This document shows positions 7,635 to 15,298 of a stretch of 61,234 nt of DNA, one piece after another. The notes under the pieces were generated by a model that searched no databases, was not told the DNA's origin, and saw nothing but the letters and a program-made list of their open reading frames with translations. This DNA is from Arthrobacter sp. efr-133-R2A-120. GTDB lineage: Bacteria > Actinomycetota > Actinomycetes > Actinomycetales > Micrococcaceae. A program made the position numbers and the translations under genes. Location: positions 1 to 61,234 of the forward strand of contig NZ_JARVRF010000052.1 in the NCBI RefSeq assembly GCF_030209835.1, given 5' to 3'. How positions within the stretch are numbered: position 1 is the first letter of the stretch; the number at the start of each line of letters is the position of its first letter.

Positions 7635-9005
7635 ATGAACGAGCTTCCCATTGCCGTGATCGGAGCCGGGCCCATCGGCCTGGCCGCAGCCGCGCACCTC
7701 TTGGAGCGTGGACTGGAACCGGTGATCTTCGAAGCGGGCCCGACCGCGGGCGCCGCGATCGAACACTGGCGGCACATCCGCCTGTTCTCACCTTGGCGTT
7801 TCAACCTCGACGCCGCGGCCGTGAGATTGTTGGAGGCGTCCGGCTGGGAGACGCCGCGCCTGACCGCACTGCCATACGGCGGGGAACTCGTCGACAACTA
7901 CCTGGCACCTTTGTCGGCCCTTCCTGCCATCCGCTCCCGGCTCCAGACCGGTGCGCGGGTTGGCGCGGTCACCCGCGTAGGGCTGGACAAGACGCACGTC
8001 TGTGAACGCGACTCCACACCATTCCTTGTGCGGGTTGAGCACGACGGCGGTGGGACCCGCGACTACCGGGTGTCAGGTGTGATCGATGCCTCCGGAACGT
8101 GGTCTACCCGCAACCCCTTGGGCACCTCAGGGCTGCCTGCCATCGGTGAACACGCCGCAGCTGCCTGGATCTCCTCACCTCTGCCGGACGTGACAGGTCG
8201 CGATCGCGAGTCCTTCGCCGGACGCCGTGTCCTGGTAGTCGGTGCCGGACACTCTGCCGCCAACACCCTCATAAACCTGACGGAGCTCACAAGGGACGAG
8301 CCCGGAACCCGAATCCTGTGGGCAGTCCGGGGCGCTTCCGCCGAAAAGGTCTATGGCGGCGAGGACGCCGATGGGCTACCTGCCCGCGGTCAGCTTGGCG
8401 GAAGGCTTCGGCGCCTTGTGGAGTCTGGAAAGATCGAATTGCACACCGGATTCGGCATCAGCTCGCTAAAATCCTTGGACTCCCACCTGACCGTCACCGC
8501 AGGCGACGGCCGCACGCTACAGGTCGACGTCGTCGTGCCTCGCACCGGCTTCCGCCCCGATCTGGACATGCTCCGCGAACTCCGACTCAACCTTGACCCC
8601 GCCGTCGAAGCACCTGTGGGGCTCGGCCCGCTGATCGATCCCGAATTCCATTCTTGTGGCACGGTGCCTCCGCACGGCGCGAGGCTTCTGGCGCACCCTG
8701 AGAAGGACTTCTACATCGTGGGCATGAAATCCTATGGCCGTGCCCCGACCTTCCTGCTGGCCACCGGTTACGAACAGGTCCGCTCCATCGCTGCCGCCCT
8801 CGCCGGAGACCAGGCAGCCGCTGACACCGTCCAGCTTGAACTGCCCGAAACAGGCGTCTGCTCCACCGATGCCGGCGCCAGCTGCGACGTCCCCGCCACG
8901 AACACCAGGGCATCGTCCGAAGACGCCGGCTGCTGCGCCGCTCCCGAGCCGGTCCTCGTCGGGTTCCCCACCGGCCGGACCCACGGACGCTCCGGCGAAC
9001 TCTGA
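7635..9005 (+). CDS. Flavin-dependent oxidoreductase with Cys-rich tail in the ars operon
   Basis: 456 residues from the ATG at 7635; an in-frame ATG at 7611 is less likely. There are two dinucleotide-binding loops, GAGPIG at 10-15 for FAD and VVGAGHSAAN around 203 for NAD(P)H, as in flavin monooxygenases/thioredoxin-reductase-like enzymes. Such genes, including the one called ArsO, recur in ars operons, and their reaction is poorly defined. The last 55 residues form a low-complexity tail with four cysteines (GVC, SC, GCC) after the catalytic fold, a plausible As(III)-binding or redox appendage. It lies between two arsC-like genes and is probably in the same transcript. Confidence 0.75.
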   Translation: MNELPIAVIGAGPIGLAAAAHLLERGLEPVIFEAGPTAGAAIEHWRHIRLFSPWRFNLDAAAVRLLEASGWETPRLTALPYGGELVDNYLAPLSALPAIRSRLQTGARVGAVTRVGLDKTHVCERDSTPFLVRVEHDGGGTRDYRVSGVIDASGTWSTRNPLGTSGLPAIGEHAAAAWISSPLPDVTGRDRESFAGRRVLVVGAGHSAANTLINLTELTRDEPGTRILWAVRGASAEKVYGGEDADGLPARGQLGGRLRRLVESGKIELHTGFGISSLKSLDSHLTVTAGDGRTLQVDVVVPRTGFRPDLDMLRELRLNLDPAVEAPVGLGPLIDPEFHSCGTVPPHGARLLAHPEKDFYIVGMKSYGRAPTFLLATGYEQVRSIAAALAGDQAAADTVQLELPETGVCSTDAGASCDVPATNTRASSEDAGCCAAPEPVLVGFPTGRTHGRSGEL

Positions 9006-9057
9006 GCACCCACCATGCGCTGCTGAGCGCATCCGAACAGCAGGAAGAATGACATTC

Positions 9058-9480
9058 ATGACCGAAAACCGTAAGACCCGACATATCCTGTTCGTCTGCA
9101 GCAAGAACGGCGGCAAATCCCAACTCGCTGCGGCACTCATGCGAGACCTTGCCGGCGACGCCGTCGCTGTCTACTCGGCCGGCACAAATCCCGGAAGCTC
9201 TTTGAATCTAGAATCCGTGGAGTCCTTGAAGGAGCTCGGTATCGGGATCGCCGGCGAGCACCCCAAACCCATCACGGACGACGTGCTGGACGCCGCCGAC
9301 GTCGTCGTTGTCTTGGGCACCGAAGCCAAACTCGAACGCCACGGCACGGCCCGCGTCCTGACGTGGGAAACCGACGAACCCTCCGCTCGTGGCATCGAAG
9401 GCATGGACCGCATGCGCCTGGTCCGCGACGACATCAATGCCCGCGTCCAAAAGCTCTACGCCGAACTCGTGGAAAACTAA
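9058..9480 (+). CDS. Second ArsC-like protein with an altered P-loop
   Basis: 140 residues. AGGAAG at 9042-9047 fits the ATG at 9058 better than the ATG at 9049. The fold matches low-molecular-weight phosphatase/ArsC, but the loop reads C14-SKNGG-K20-S, with lysine where the catalytic arginine normally lies. Cys14 is the only cysteine. The acidic loop is replaced by WETDEPSARG. A single-Cys enzyme would need an external thiol such as mycothiol/mycoredoxin to resolve arsenate. It could alternatively be a non-catalytic arsenic or phosphate binder. It is the last gene of the ars operon. Confidence 0.75.
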   Translation: MTENRKTRHILFVCSKNGGKSQLAAALMRDLAGDAVAVYSAGTNPGSSLNLESVESLKELGIGIAGEHPKPITDDVLDAADVVVVLGTEAKLERHGTARVLTWETDEPSARGIEGMDRMRLVRDDINARVQKLYAELVEN

Positions 9481-9512
9481 GCCGTCGGCGTTTTGACTGT
9501 GACAGGTTGAGA

Positions 9513-9534
9513 CGCCCCTGGTAGGGCGGTTATT
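9513..9534 (+). terminator. Possible terminator of the ars operon
   Basis: CGCCC and GGGCG arms (9513-9517, 9524-9528) around a 6-nt loop are followed by the T-rich GTTATTT, 32 bp after the last ars gene. The stem is short, so the call is tentative. Confidence 0.4.
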
Positions 9535-9651
9535 TCTAGCCCCACTTCGCCCGGGTCGAGGGCCTCTCGATCCGTCCGGTGGCGGTCCGGCACGGGGGTA
9601 ACCGGAGGAGGGTGAGGCATGGGCCATAGGCTCGGAGACAAGCCTTCGCCT

Positions 9652-9657
9652 TATGCT
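9652..9657 (+). promoter_or_regulatory. -10 box TATGCT for a leaderless gene
   Basis: TATGCT is followed by exactly 6 nt and the ATG at 9664, the same geometry as at menC, menD and the sulfite reductase. It decides the start of the next gene against the upstream ATG at 9619. Confidence 0.5.
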
Positions 9658-9663
9658 GGCAGA

Positions 9664-10005
9664 ATGGCACGTACCGCAAGAGAACGCATTGATGGCGATC
9701 CCGTTTCCTCGGGCGTTTACGGTGCCCTCCTCGATCAGATTTCTGCGCTTGACGGGTGTGAGTTGCAGGAGAACGCCTCGTCGTTCCATGTCGCTCACGG
9801 GCGCGCGTTTCTGGGGATCCATCCCCGCCGAGGCGGGATTCTGGTCAACATTGTTTTGGACAGGCAACTCGAATCTGATCGTGTGCACCGCGCCGAGCGG
9901 GTATCTGCTAACCGGTGGCATAACGAAGTCATCCTGAAGGACCCTTCAGAGATTGACGCCGAGATGCTGGCCTGGATCCGCGGAGGATATCCGCTCACCG
10001 CCTGA
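9664..10005 (+). CDS. DUF5655-like small protein
   Basis: 113 residues from 9664, or 128 if the ATG at 9619 behind GGAGGAGGGTGAGG is used. The C-terminal half has the pattern of DUF5655: a beta-rich stretch with HGRAFLGIHP, then RWHNEVILKDPSEIDAEML and a final helix ending GGYPL. Proteins with this domain have no established function. There is no catalytic motif, membrane segment or signal peptide. It lies between the ars genes and a DinB-like gene and is inside the segment bracketed by the 35-bp repeats. Confidence 0.65.
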   Translation: MARTARERIDGDPVSSGVYGALLDQISALDGCELQENASSFHVAHGRAFLGIHPRRGGILVNIVLDRQLESDRVHRAERVSANRWHNEVILKDPSEIDAEMLAWIRGGYPLTA

Positions 10006-10153
10006 AACAGGATGAACGCAGGTTCGTTTCCGAGGGCATGAAGCTTTTTACGGGCCCTGCCGCACCGGACCAGATTTGACCGACCCGCCGGGGCCGGAAA
10101 ACACTTGACACGATCAGCGCTTCTTCCGCCGCCGATTGCGGGACACTGGAGCC

Positions 10154-10684
10154 ATGGATCCGGCCCGGGAAGAATGCCTCGCAGGATACCGACGGGCCCT
10201 TCGGGAGCTGAACAGTTGGCTGGCGAGCGCGACGCCGTCGGATCTGCAACGCAAGAGTAACGGTACCCGCTGGACCAACGAGGAACTGCTCTTCCACATG
10301 GTCTTCGGGTACATGATCGTCAGGTCCCTCTTGCCTTTGGTCCGCGTCATGAGTCGCCTGCCCCGATCCTGGGGTAGGGGATTCGCCGCCGGTTTGAACG
10401 CGGCTACCGGCCCGTTCGACGTCGTGAACTATTGGGGATCGGTTGCAGCCGCCATGGTCTACGACCGGCACCGGATGGGCCGGAAACTCGAAAAGACGAT
10501 CGCTGCGCTGGCCCGCCGACTCGAACGCGAAACCCCGGACTCCCTGGCCAGGTCGATGCCCTTCCCGACCCGGTGGGACCCCTTCTTCACAGCTGACATG
10601 ACCCTCGCGGACACCTACGCGTATGCCACGCAGCATTTCGACTTCCACGCGAAGCAGCTGAGCCTCCGGTCACTGGAGTCTTAA
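10154..10684 (+). CDS. DinB-like helical bundle protein
   Basis: 176 residues. The pattern LNSWLASATPSDLQRKSNGT-RWTNEELLFHMVFG, with a later HFDFHAKQL, suits the DinB/DUF664 metal-dependent fold, where spaced histidines bind a divalent metal. In actinobacteria some relatives are mycothiol-dependent transferases and others are uncharacterised. A hydrophobic patch around RSLLPLVRVM is not a convincing membrane helix. GACACT lies 6 nt before the ATG. Its stop codon (10682-10684) falls inside the second copy of the 35-bp repeat, so the gene end coincides with a repeat junction. Confidence 0.6.
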   Translation: MDPAREECLAGYRRALRELNSWLASATPSDLQRKSNGTRWTNEELLFHMVFGYMIVRSLLPLVRVMSRLPRSWGRGFAAGLNAATGPFDVVNYWGSVAAAMVYDRHRMGRKLEKTIAALARRLERETPDSLARSMPFPTRWDPFFTADMTLADTYAYATQHFDFHAKQLSLRSLES

Positions 10685-10715
10685 CAAGTTTTCACAGACT
10701 GTTCCGATTTGTGAA
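10681..10715. promoter_or_regulatory. Putative DeoR operator, copy 2, over the aldolase promoter
   Basis: TTCACA-N13-TGTGAA (10691-10715) is an inverted repeat inside the segment that duplicates 5982-6014. A promoter with TTCCGA at 10702 and TAATCT at 10725 (17-bp spacer) overlaps it, so binding would block RNA polymerase. TAATCT ends 8 nt before the ATG, so the mRNA probably has almost no leader. Confidence 0.6.
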
Positions 10716-10738
10716 TATTTGGGGTAATCTCTTAATCA

Positions 10739-11386
10739 ATGTTAACCAAATTTGAAGTACTAGAGACCATCGTCCGCACCGGCGCCTTGCTGATTGCCCG
10801 CCTGGACAGTGCCGACGAGGCCTACCGCGTATCTGAAGCTGCCATCGAGGGCGGCATCCGTGCAGTGGAGGTCCCGTTGACTGTTCCCGGCGCCCTGGGA
10901 GTCATCGAGCGGCTTGCCGACAAATACGGGGACCAAGGCATCGTGATCGGTGCCGGTACCGTGCTCGACGCAGAGGCTGCCTTTGCCAGCATCTCTGCGG
11001 GCGCGCGGTTGCTGGTCAGCCCGCAGTTCAATCCGAAGATGATCGCCGCAGGAAACCGCCACCAAGCCGTCACTGCCAGCGGAGCGTTCACCCCCACAGA
11101 GGTCGTCAACACCCTGGAAGCCGGGGCGGACATCATCAAGCTGTTCCCCGCTGAACTGGGCGGGCCTTCATACGTCAAGACCATCCTTGCGCCCCTGCCG
11201 CAGGCGCCCATCATGCCTTCCGGCGGAGTTACCCCCGCGAATGTCGGCGCCTGGTTCGACGCGGGTGTGACCGCCGTCGGCGTGGGAAGTTTTGTGACAA
11301 AGGCGGCCCAGAACGACGGCGACTACGGACTCGTTGCCCGCGCTGCACAGACCTTCCTCGCAGCGATCGACGAAGCCCGGCGCTAG
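10739..11386 (+). CDS. KDPG/KHG aldolase-like enzyme
   Basis: 215 residues, the usual length of 2-keto-3-deoxy-6-phosphogluconate aldolases. The TIM-barrel features are present: AVEVPLTVPGAL with the strand-2 Glu, IGAGTVLDAEAA, and DIIKLFPAELGG with the Schiff-base Lys in IKLFP. PSGGVTPANVGAWF is the phosphate-binding loop. It cleaves a 2-keto-3-deoxy-6-phospho sugar acid to pyruvate and a triose phosphate. KDPG and the galactonate product KDPGal cannot be told apart from sequence. The following transporter imports sugar acids, so the pair forms a hexonate catabolic unit controlled by the DeoR protein at 5139-5951. Confidence 0.85.
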   Translation: MLTKFEVLETIVRTGALLIARLDSADEAYRVSEAAIEGGIRAVEVPLTVPGALGVIERLADKYGDQGIVIGAGTVLDAEAAFASISAGARLLVSPQFNPKMIAAGNRHQAVTASGAFTPTEVVNTLEAGADIIKLFPAELGGPSYVKTILAPLPQAPIMPSGGVTPANVGAWFDAGVTAVGVGSFVTKAAQNDGDYGLVARAAQTFLAAIDEARR

Positions 11387-11500
11387 CCGAAAACCCGGCG
11401 CAGCCGGAGTCCGGCACCGGCCGGCAAACAAATCCGGCAGGAGCCGGCGAAAGCACAACCCGACAAAGACCGTCGGTCAGAACACAAAGGAGTGAGCTGC

Positions 11501-12796
11501 ATGAGCCAAGCATCAGCAGATATAGACGCCACGGACACCAATCCCCTGAGGCGCGTCAGAATCAGGTGGTACCTGGTAGCCCTGCTGGTCATCGGCGGGA
11601 TCGTGAATTACCTGGACCGAAACAACCTCAGCATCGCCAACACCACGATCGCCAAGGAATTCGGCCTCAACGCGCTTCAGATGGGGTTGCTGCTTTCGGC
11701 GTTCTCGTGGCCGTACGCTATTGCCAACCTGCCGGCCGGCTACCTTGTGGACAAATATGGTCCCAAGCGCATGTTCGCCTGGGCGGCCGGACTCTGGTCC
11801 ATCATCTCGATGCTCTCAGCCCTCGCCAACTCCTTCGGCTTCCTGTACGCCGCCCGTGTGGCCTTGGGTATCTCCGAATCCCCATTCTTCACTTCGGGTC
11901 TGAAGGTTGCCGATCGCTGGTTCAACAAGACCGAGCGCGCCCTGCCTGTCTCGATCGTCAACACCGGCTCGCAGATTGCCAACGCCATTGCCCCACCGCT
12001 GCTGACCTTCCTGTTGCTGACCATGAGCTGGCGTGGCATGTTCGTCGTCATCGGCGCACTCGGCGTAATCGTCGCCCTCGTGTGGCTCCGCGTCTACCGT
12101 GACCCCACCCTCAAGGAACAGTTCCTCATCAAGGGTGCCGAGTTCGAAGAGCAGGCCAAGCCCAGGGAAAAGCAAGCCGGCTGGGGCGAACTGCTCAAGC
12201 AGAAGAACACCTGGTTCATGGTTCTGGGCGCGTTCGGCATCTTCTACACGGTGTGGGTCTACCTCACCTGGCTCCCGAGCTACCTGCAGACCGCCCGTGG
12301 CTTCAGCCTCAGCCAGAGTGGATGGCTCGCAGCCCTTCCGTTTCTCTGCGGCATCATCGGTGTGCTGACCGGCGGCGTGATCTCCAGCAGGGCCATCCGC
12401 CGCGGCATTCCTACCGTCACCGCCCGCAAGCTCCCGATCGTTGGAGGCGCGCTCCTCGCCGCCGCAGCCGTCCTGCCCGTTGCCTACGTTGACAACTCCG
12501 CACTGGCTATCGTCCTGCTCTCCGTCGGTTACTTCGCCGCCCAGGTGCCGATCGGTGTCCTCTGGACGCTGGCCGCGGACATCGCAGAACCCACGCAGGT
12601 TGCATCCCTGGGCGCCATCCAGAACTTCGGCGGCTTCCTCGGTGCGGCACTCGCCCCGATCGTCACAGGGTTCATCCTCACCCAGACCGGCGGCAACTAC
12701 ACCCTGGTCTTCCTGATCGGCGGAGTCCTGCTGGTGGTGGGCGCACTCTCCTACGGTTTCTTCGTCAAGGACCGCCGGGCCACAGTTACGGCCTAG
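11501..12796 (+). CDS. MFS sugar-acid transporter (anion:cation symporter family)
   Basis: 431 residues with twelve predicted membrane helices. The first loop has VNYLDRNNLSIANTTI, typical of the ACS family (galactonate, glucarate and hexuronate symporters), and the helix 2-3 loop reads GYLVDKYGPKRMF. The ATG at 11501 follows AAAGGAGTGAG. It lies 114 bp after the aldolase gene. The intervening region has no promoter that I can defend, so cotranscription is likely. A hairpin at 12804-12842 ends the unit. The aldolase context favours a hexonate as substrate. Confidence 0.85.
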   Translation: MSQASADIDATDTNPLRRVRIRWYLVALLVIGGIVNYLDRNNLSIANTTIAKEFGLNALQMGLLLSAFSWPYAIANLPAGYLVDKYGPKRMFAWAAGLWSIISMLSALANSFGFLYAARVALGISESPFFTSGLKVADRWFNKTERALPVSIVNTGSQIANAIAPPLLTFLLLTMSWRGMFVVIGALGVIVALVWLRVYRDPTLKEQFLIKGAEFEEQAKPREKQAGWGELLKQKNTWFMVLGAFGIFYTVWVYLTWLPSYLQTARGFSLSQSGWLAALPFLCGIIGVLTGGVISSRAIRRGIPTVTARKLPIVGGALLAAAAVLPVAYVDNSALAIVLLSVGYFAAQVPIGVLWTLAADIAEPTQVASLGAIQNFGGFLGAALAPIVTGFILTQTGGNYTLVFLIGGVLLVVGALSYGFFVKDRRATVTA

Positions 12797-12803
12797 CCTC
12801 GGC

Positions 12804-12842
12804 GCTGTGGCGGGGACGGCAGCAATGCCTACCCGCCACAGC
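12804..12842 (+). terminator. Hairpin after the sugar-acid transporter
   Basis: GCTGTGGCGGG (12804-12814) pairs with CCCGCCACAGC (12832-12842) over a 17-nt loop, and is followed by CCTTTGTT. This is a plausible intrinsic terminator 7 bp after the stop. Confidence 0.65.
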
Positions 12843-12900
12843 CCTTTGTTGAAAGAATTTGATCCAGAGTTCAATGCAGAACAGACAGTTGAAGATAACC

Positions 12901-13497
12901 ATGCCGCAGGTATTTTTCGTGATCGGGCCGGCGGGCTCCGGCAAGTCGAGCGTCAGCAAGCTCCTCGCCGAACACTACGGTGCCGCTTACATCGACAAGG
13001 ACACCGCCACCAAGCGATTCACGGAGCTGCTGCTGACACTCAACGGCTCCGATCCGAACGAGCGCGACAATAATGAGTTCTACCAGCGGTCCATCCTGCC
13101 GCTGGAATACGCGTCCATTTTGGACCTCACCCGTGACAACCTGGGCATCGGCCGCTCCGTGGTGCTGGACGCGCCCTTTGGCAAGTTCTTCGCCGATCCG
13201 GACTACCTCATCAACGCCCGGCGGGAGCACCATTGGGCCGAGGCCGAGCTGATCGTGGTGCATGTTCGAACAAATGGGGAGGCCGTGAGGGCGCGCCTTG
13301 TAGCCCGTGGATATGAGCGCGACGAGTGGAAGCTAAATAACTGGGAACAATTCTGGACCGCGTCCCAGGCCAACGCCTGCGAGTGGAAAGGCGCCCGCCA
13401 CGTCGACCTCGACAACAGCGGCGACGCGATCGACGTCGGGCTTCTCGACATTGCCTTCGGCGCCGGCGGGGTTCCGTCGTCTGGCCCGGCGGCTTGA
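12901..13497 (+). CDS. P-loop kinase-like ATPase (AAA_33 type)
   Basis: About 198 residues from the ATG at 12901. An in-frame ATG at 12874 would add nine residues. The Walker A motif GPAGSGKSS starts eight residues in, as in shikimate/gluconate-kinase-like proteins. It is followed by YIDKDTATKRF and a lid region with ARLVARGYERDEWKL. Such enzymes phosphorylate small molecules. Gluconate and 2-keto-3-deoxy acids would fit the neighbouring aldolase and transporter, but the hairpin between them argues for separate transcription. No substrate-specific motif is recognised. Confidence 0.6.
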   Translation: MPQVFFVIGPAGSGKSSVSKLLAEHYGAAYIDKDTATKRFTELLLTLNGSDPNERDNNEFYQRSILPLEYASILDLTRDNLGIGRSVVLDAPFGKFFADPDYLINARREHHWAEAELIVVHVRTNGEAVRARLVARGYERDEWKLNNWEQFWTASQANACEWKGARHVDLDNSGDAIDVGLLDIAFGAGGVPSSGPAA

Positions 13498-13639
13498 GCG
13501 CAAGCCCAAAACTGCTGTCCAAACTGCGCGGCCCGCCTGCTATGACGGGTTTGTGACGGTCTCCACCTAGAATTGCTGGTTGAAGCAATTCAAACGAGAG
13601 CCGCGGCGCACAACGCTGCGAATCCTAGGGGACAAGACC

Positions 13640-14929
13640 ATGCCGGATTCTGTGGACAACGAAGCCAGCGCCGCTGCATCTAACGAAGGGCAGCCCGAAC
13701 TTCGTCGACGCCGCGATCGCCGCCGCGAAGAGGGTGACCCCTGGACAGGAACCATGCCGATCATTACGCCGAACGATTCCGACGCGTCCGCATCCACTCC
13801 TGCCCCGCTCCAAAGCAGATCGTGGGCTGAAGCGGCAGCAGCCGCTGACGCGTCCGCCGGGACCGTAACCGACCCGGCCAGCGGCGACGCGAGCCCTGAG
13901 GAACCACGCCGCGAGATCCCGACGGCGGCAGCACCGGCGTCGGGCGCTGTCCCCCCGGCTGCCGCACGGGCCGGACGCGCCGCAGCCGCCAGCGCTCCGA
14001 TTTCCGACTTCATTTCTTCGCCGGGTTCCTTCGTGCGGGAACAGAAGCCGCGTCCCATCGGTGGCTTCCGCGGCATGCTGTACAAGCTGAGCGGCGGCGC
14101 CTGGAACCTCGGCCCGAGCGCCAAGCAGCGCGAAGAGGACGAGTTGGCGCGGCGCATTTCCCGGCAGCTCCAAGGCAGCTACAACACGGCCATCCTGAGC
14201 CTCAAGGGCGGCATCGGCAAGACCTCCACCACGGTGGGCGTGGGCCTCACCTTGGCGGAATTCCGCGGCGACCCGCCCTGCGCCATCGACGCCAACCCGG
14301 ATTCCGGCGACCTCGTGGAGCGCGCCCTGGGTGAGGGCATCTACCAGAAGGCCACGCCGCGCACCATCACGGACCTGCTCAAGAACGTCGACAACGTCGA
14401 TTCGCTCACGGCGCTGGCCCGGTACATGCACCATGCCGGCCGACTGCACCTCATCGCCGGCGAACAGGACCCGGAAGTTTCGGACTCACTGACCGCCGAG
14501 GAATACCTGCGCATCAGGGAGCTGATCTCGGGCTACTACTCCGTAGCGCTGACGGACTGCGGCACCGGCGTCACGCACAATGCGATGAGCGGCATCCTGC
14601 AATCGGCCGACAACCTCATCATCGCCGCCGGCTATGCCGTGAGCGGTGCCAAGCGTGCCCGCAGCACCCTGCAGTGGCTTGCGAGCCATGGCTACGAGGA
14701 CCTGGCCCGCAACGCGATCGTGGTCATCACGGACAAGGACGAGGTGTCGTCCCGCGTGGACAAGGACGCCATCGAGGAACACCTCTCCGGGATCTGCCGC
14801 CAGTTGATCGCCGTACCGCATGACAGGGGAGTGGCCGACGGTGACCTGGTTACCCTGGACGTCCTGCGCCCCGATACCCGCCGTGCATACAAAGAGATCG
14901 CGGCCGCGATCGTGGACGGGTACGTGTAG
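13640..14929 (+). CDS. Orphan MinD/ParA-like ATPase with a long disordered N-terminus
   Basis: 429 residues from the ATG at 13640, which follows AGGGGA. A TTG at 13580 lies 6 nt after TAGAAT and could instead give a 449-residue leaderless product. Residues 1-175 are Ala/Pro/Asp/Glu-rich and charged. The ATPase domain has the deviant Walker A KGGIGKT at 189-195, then CAIDANPDSGDLVERALG and LTDCGTGVTHNAMSGILQ. This architecture resembles the ParA-like proteins found near type VII secretion loci (EspI-like). No ParB, WXG100 or ESX component is present here, so the role is unknown. A palindromic element follows the stop. Confidence 0.7.
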   Translation: MPDSVDNEASAAASNEGQPELRRRRDRRREEGDPWTGTMPIITPNDSDASASTPAPLQSRSWAEAAAAADASAGTVTDPASGDASPEEPRREIPTAAAPASGAVPPAAARAGRAAAASAPISDFISSPGSFVREQKPRPIGGFRGMLYKLSGGAWNLGPSAKQREEDELARRISRQLQGSYNTAILSLKGGIGKTSTTVGVGLTLAEFRGDPPCAIDANPDSGDLVERALGEGIYQKATPRTITDLLKNVDNVDSLTALARYMHHAGRLHLIAGEQDPEVSDSLTAEEYLRIRELISGYYSVALTDCGTGVTHNAMSGILQSADNLIIAAGYAVSGAKRARSTLQWLASHGYEDLARNAIVVITDKDEVSSRVDKDAIEEHLSGICRQLIAVPHDRGVADGDLVTLDVLRPDTRRAYKEIAAAIVDGYV

Positions 14930-14950
14930 CGGCTCCCCTTTTCGGTCGCC

Positions 14951-15024
14951 CCGCCCAACTAGCTCGCATTTGTTGTCGTTAAGAGGGGGCAAAACGACAT
15001 TAAGTGCTAGTCAGTTGGGTGGGG
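14951..15024. repeat. REP-like palindrome, family A, copy 1
   Basis: The left arm 14951-14980 begins CCGCCCAACTAGCTCGCA and ends TTGTTGTCGTT. The right arm 14993-15024 begins AACGACA and ends CAGTTGGGTGGGG as its imperfect complement. The same element recurs at 48176-48244 and 52219-52291. It directly follows the ParA-like gene and could act as its terminator. Confidence 0.75.
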
Positions 15025-15298
15025 CTACTTAGTTATTGCTTAGGGTGACGCCGCCGACACTCTATTTACTACTTGGTTTTCGCGGGAGTCAGCGGGTTTT
15101 TACTCGACTACTACGTGGATTGCAAATTGTCGCTGCCGCCGGGATTTCCCTAGAGTTGCACCTGGACGTCATTCGCGTTTGCTGGGCGTCCTCGCCATGA
15201 CCGGGAACTGGGCCCGGGCATGGTGCACCAATCCCGTGCCTTCATGACACCCTGCTGCGCCCGTTTCTGAACCCGAGGCCAGCACCCAGGAGCCTCAT
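15025..15298. other. AT-richer non-coding stretch before the GH25-like gene
   Basis: No gene is supported here. The first 110 bp are clearly less GC-rich than the surroundings (for example TAGTTATTGCTTAG and CTCTATTTACTACTTGG) and probably carry the promoter of the next gene. No operator stands out. Confidence 0.5.

Noticed and set aside
8390..9140. Minus-strand open frames over the end of the ars flavoprotein
   Set aside because: They are antisense shadows with no recognisable domain, and the plus-strand gene is complete.
5980..10713. Integrative element with attL/attR sites
   Set aside because: No integrase, excisionase or tRNA gene is present, and the repeats have the features of an operator. 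Kept only as an alternative within the first finding.
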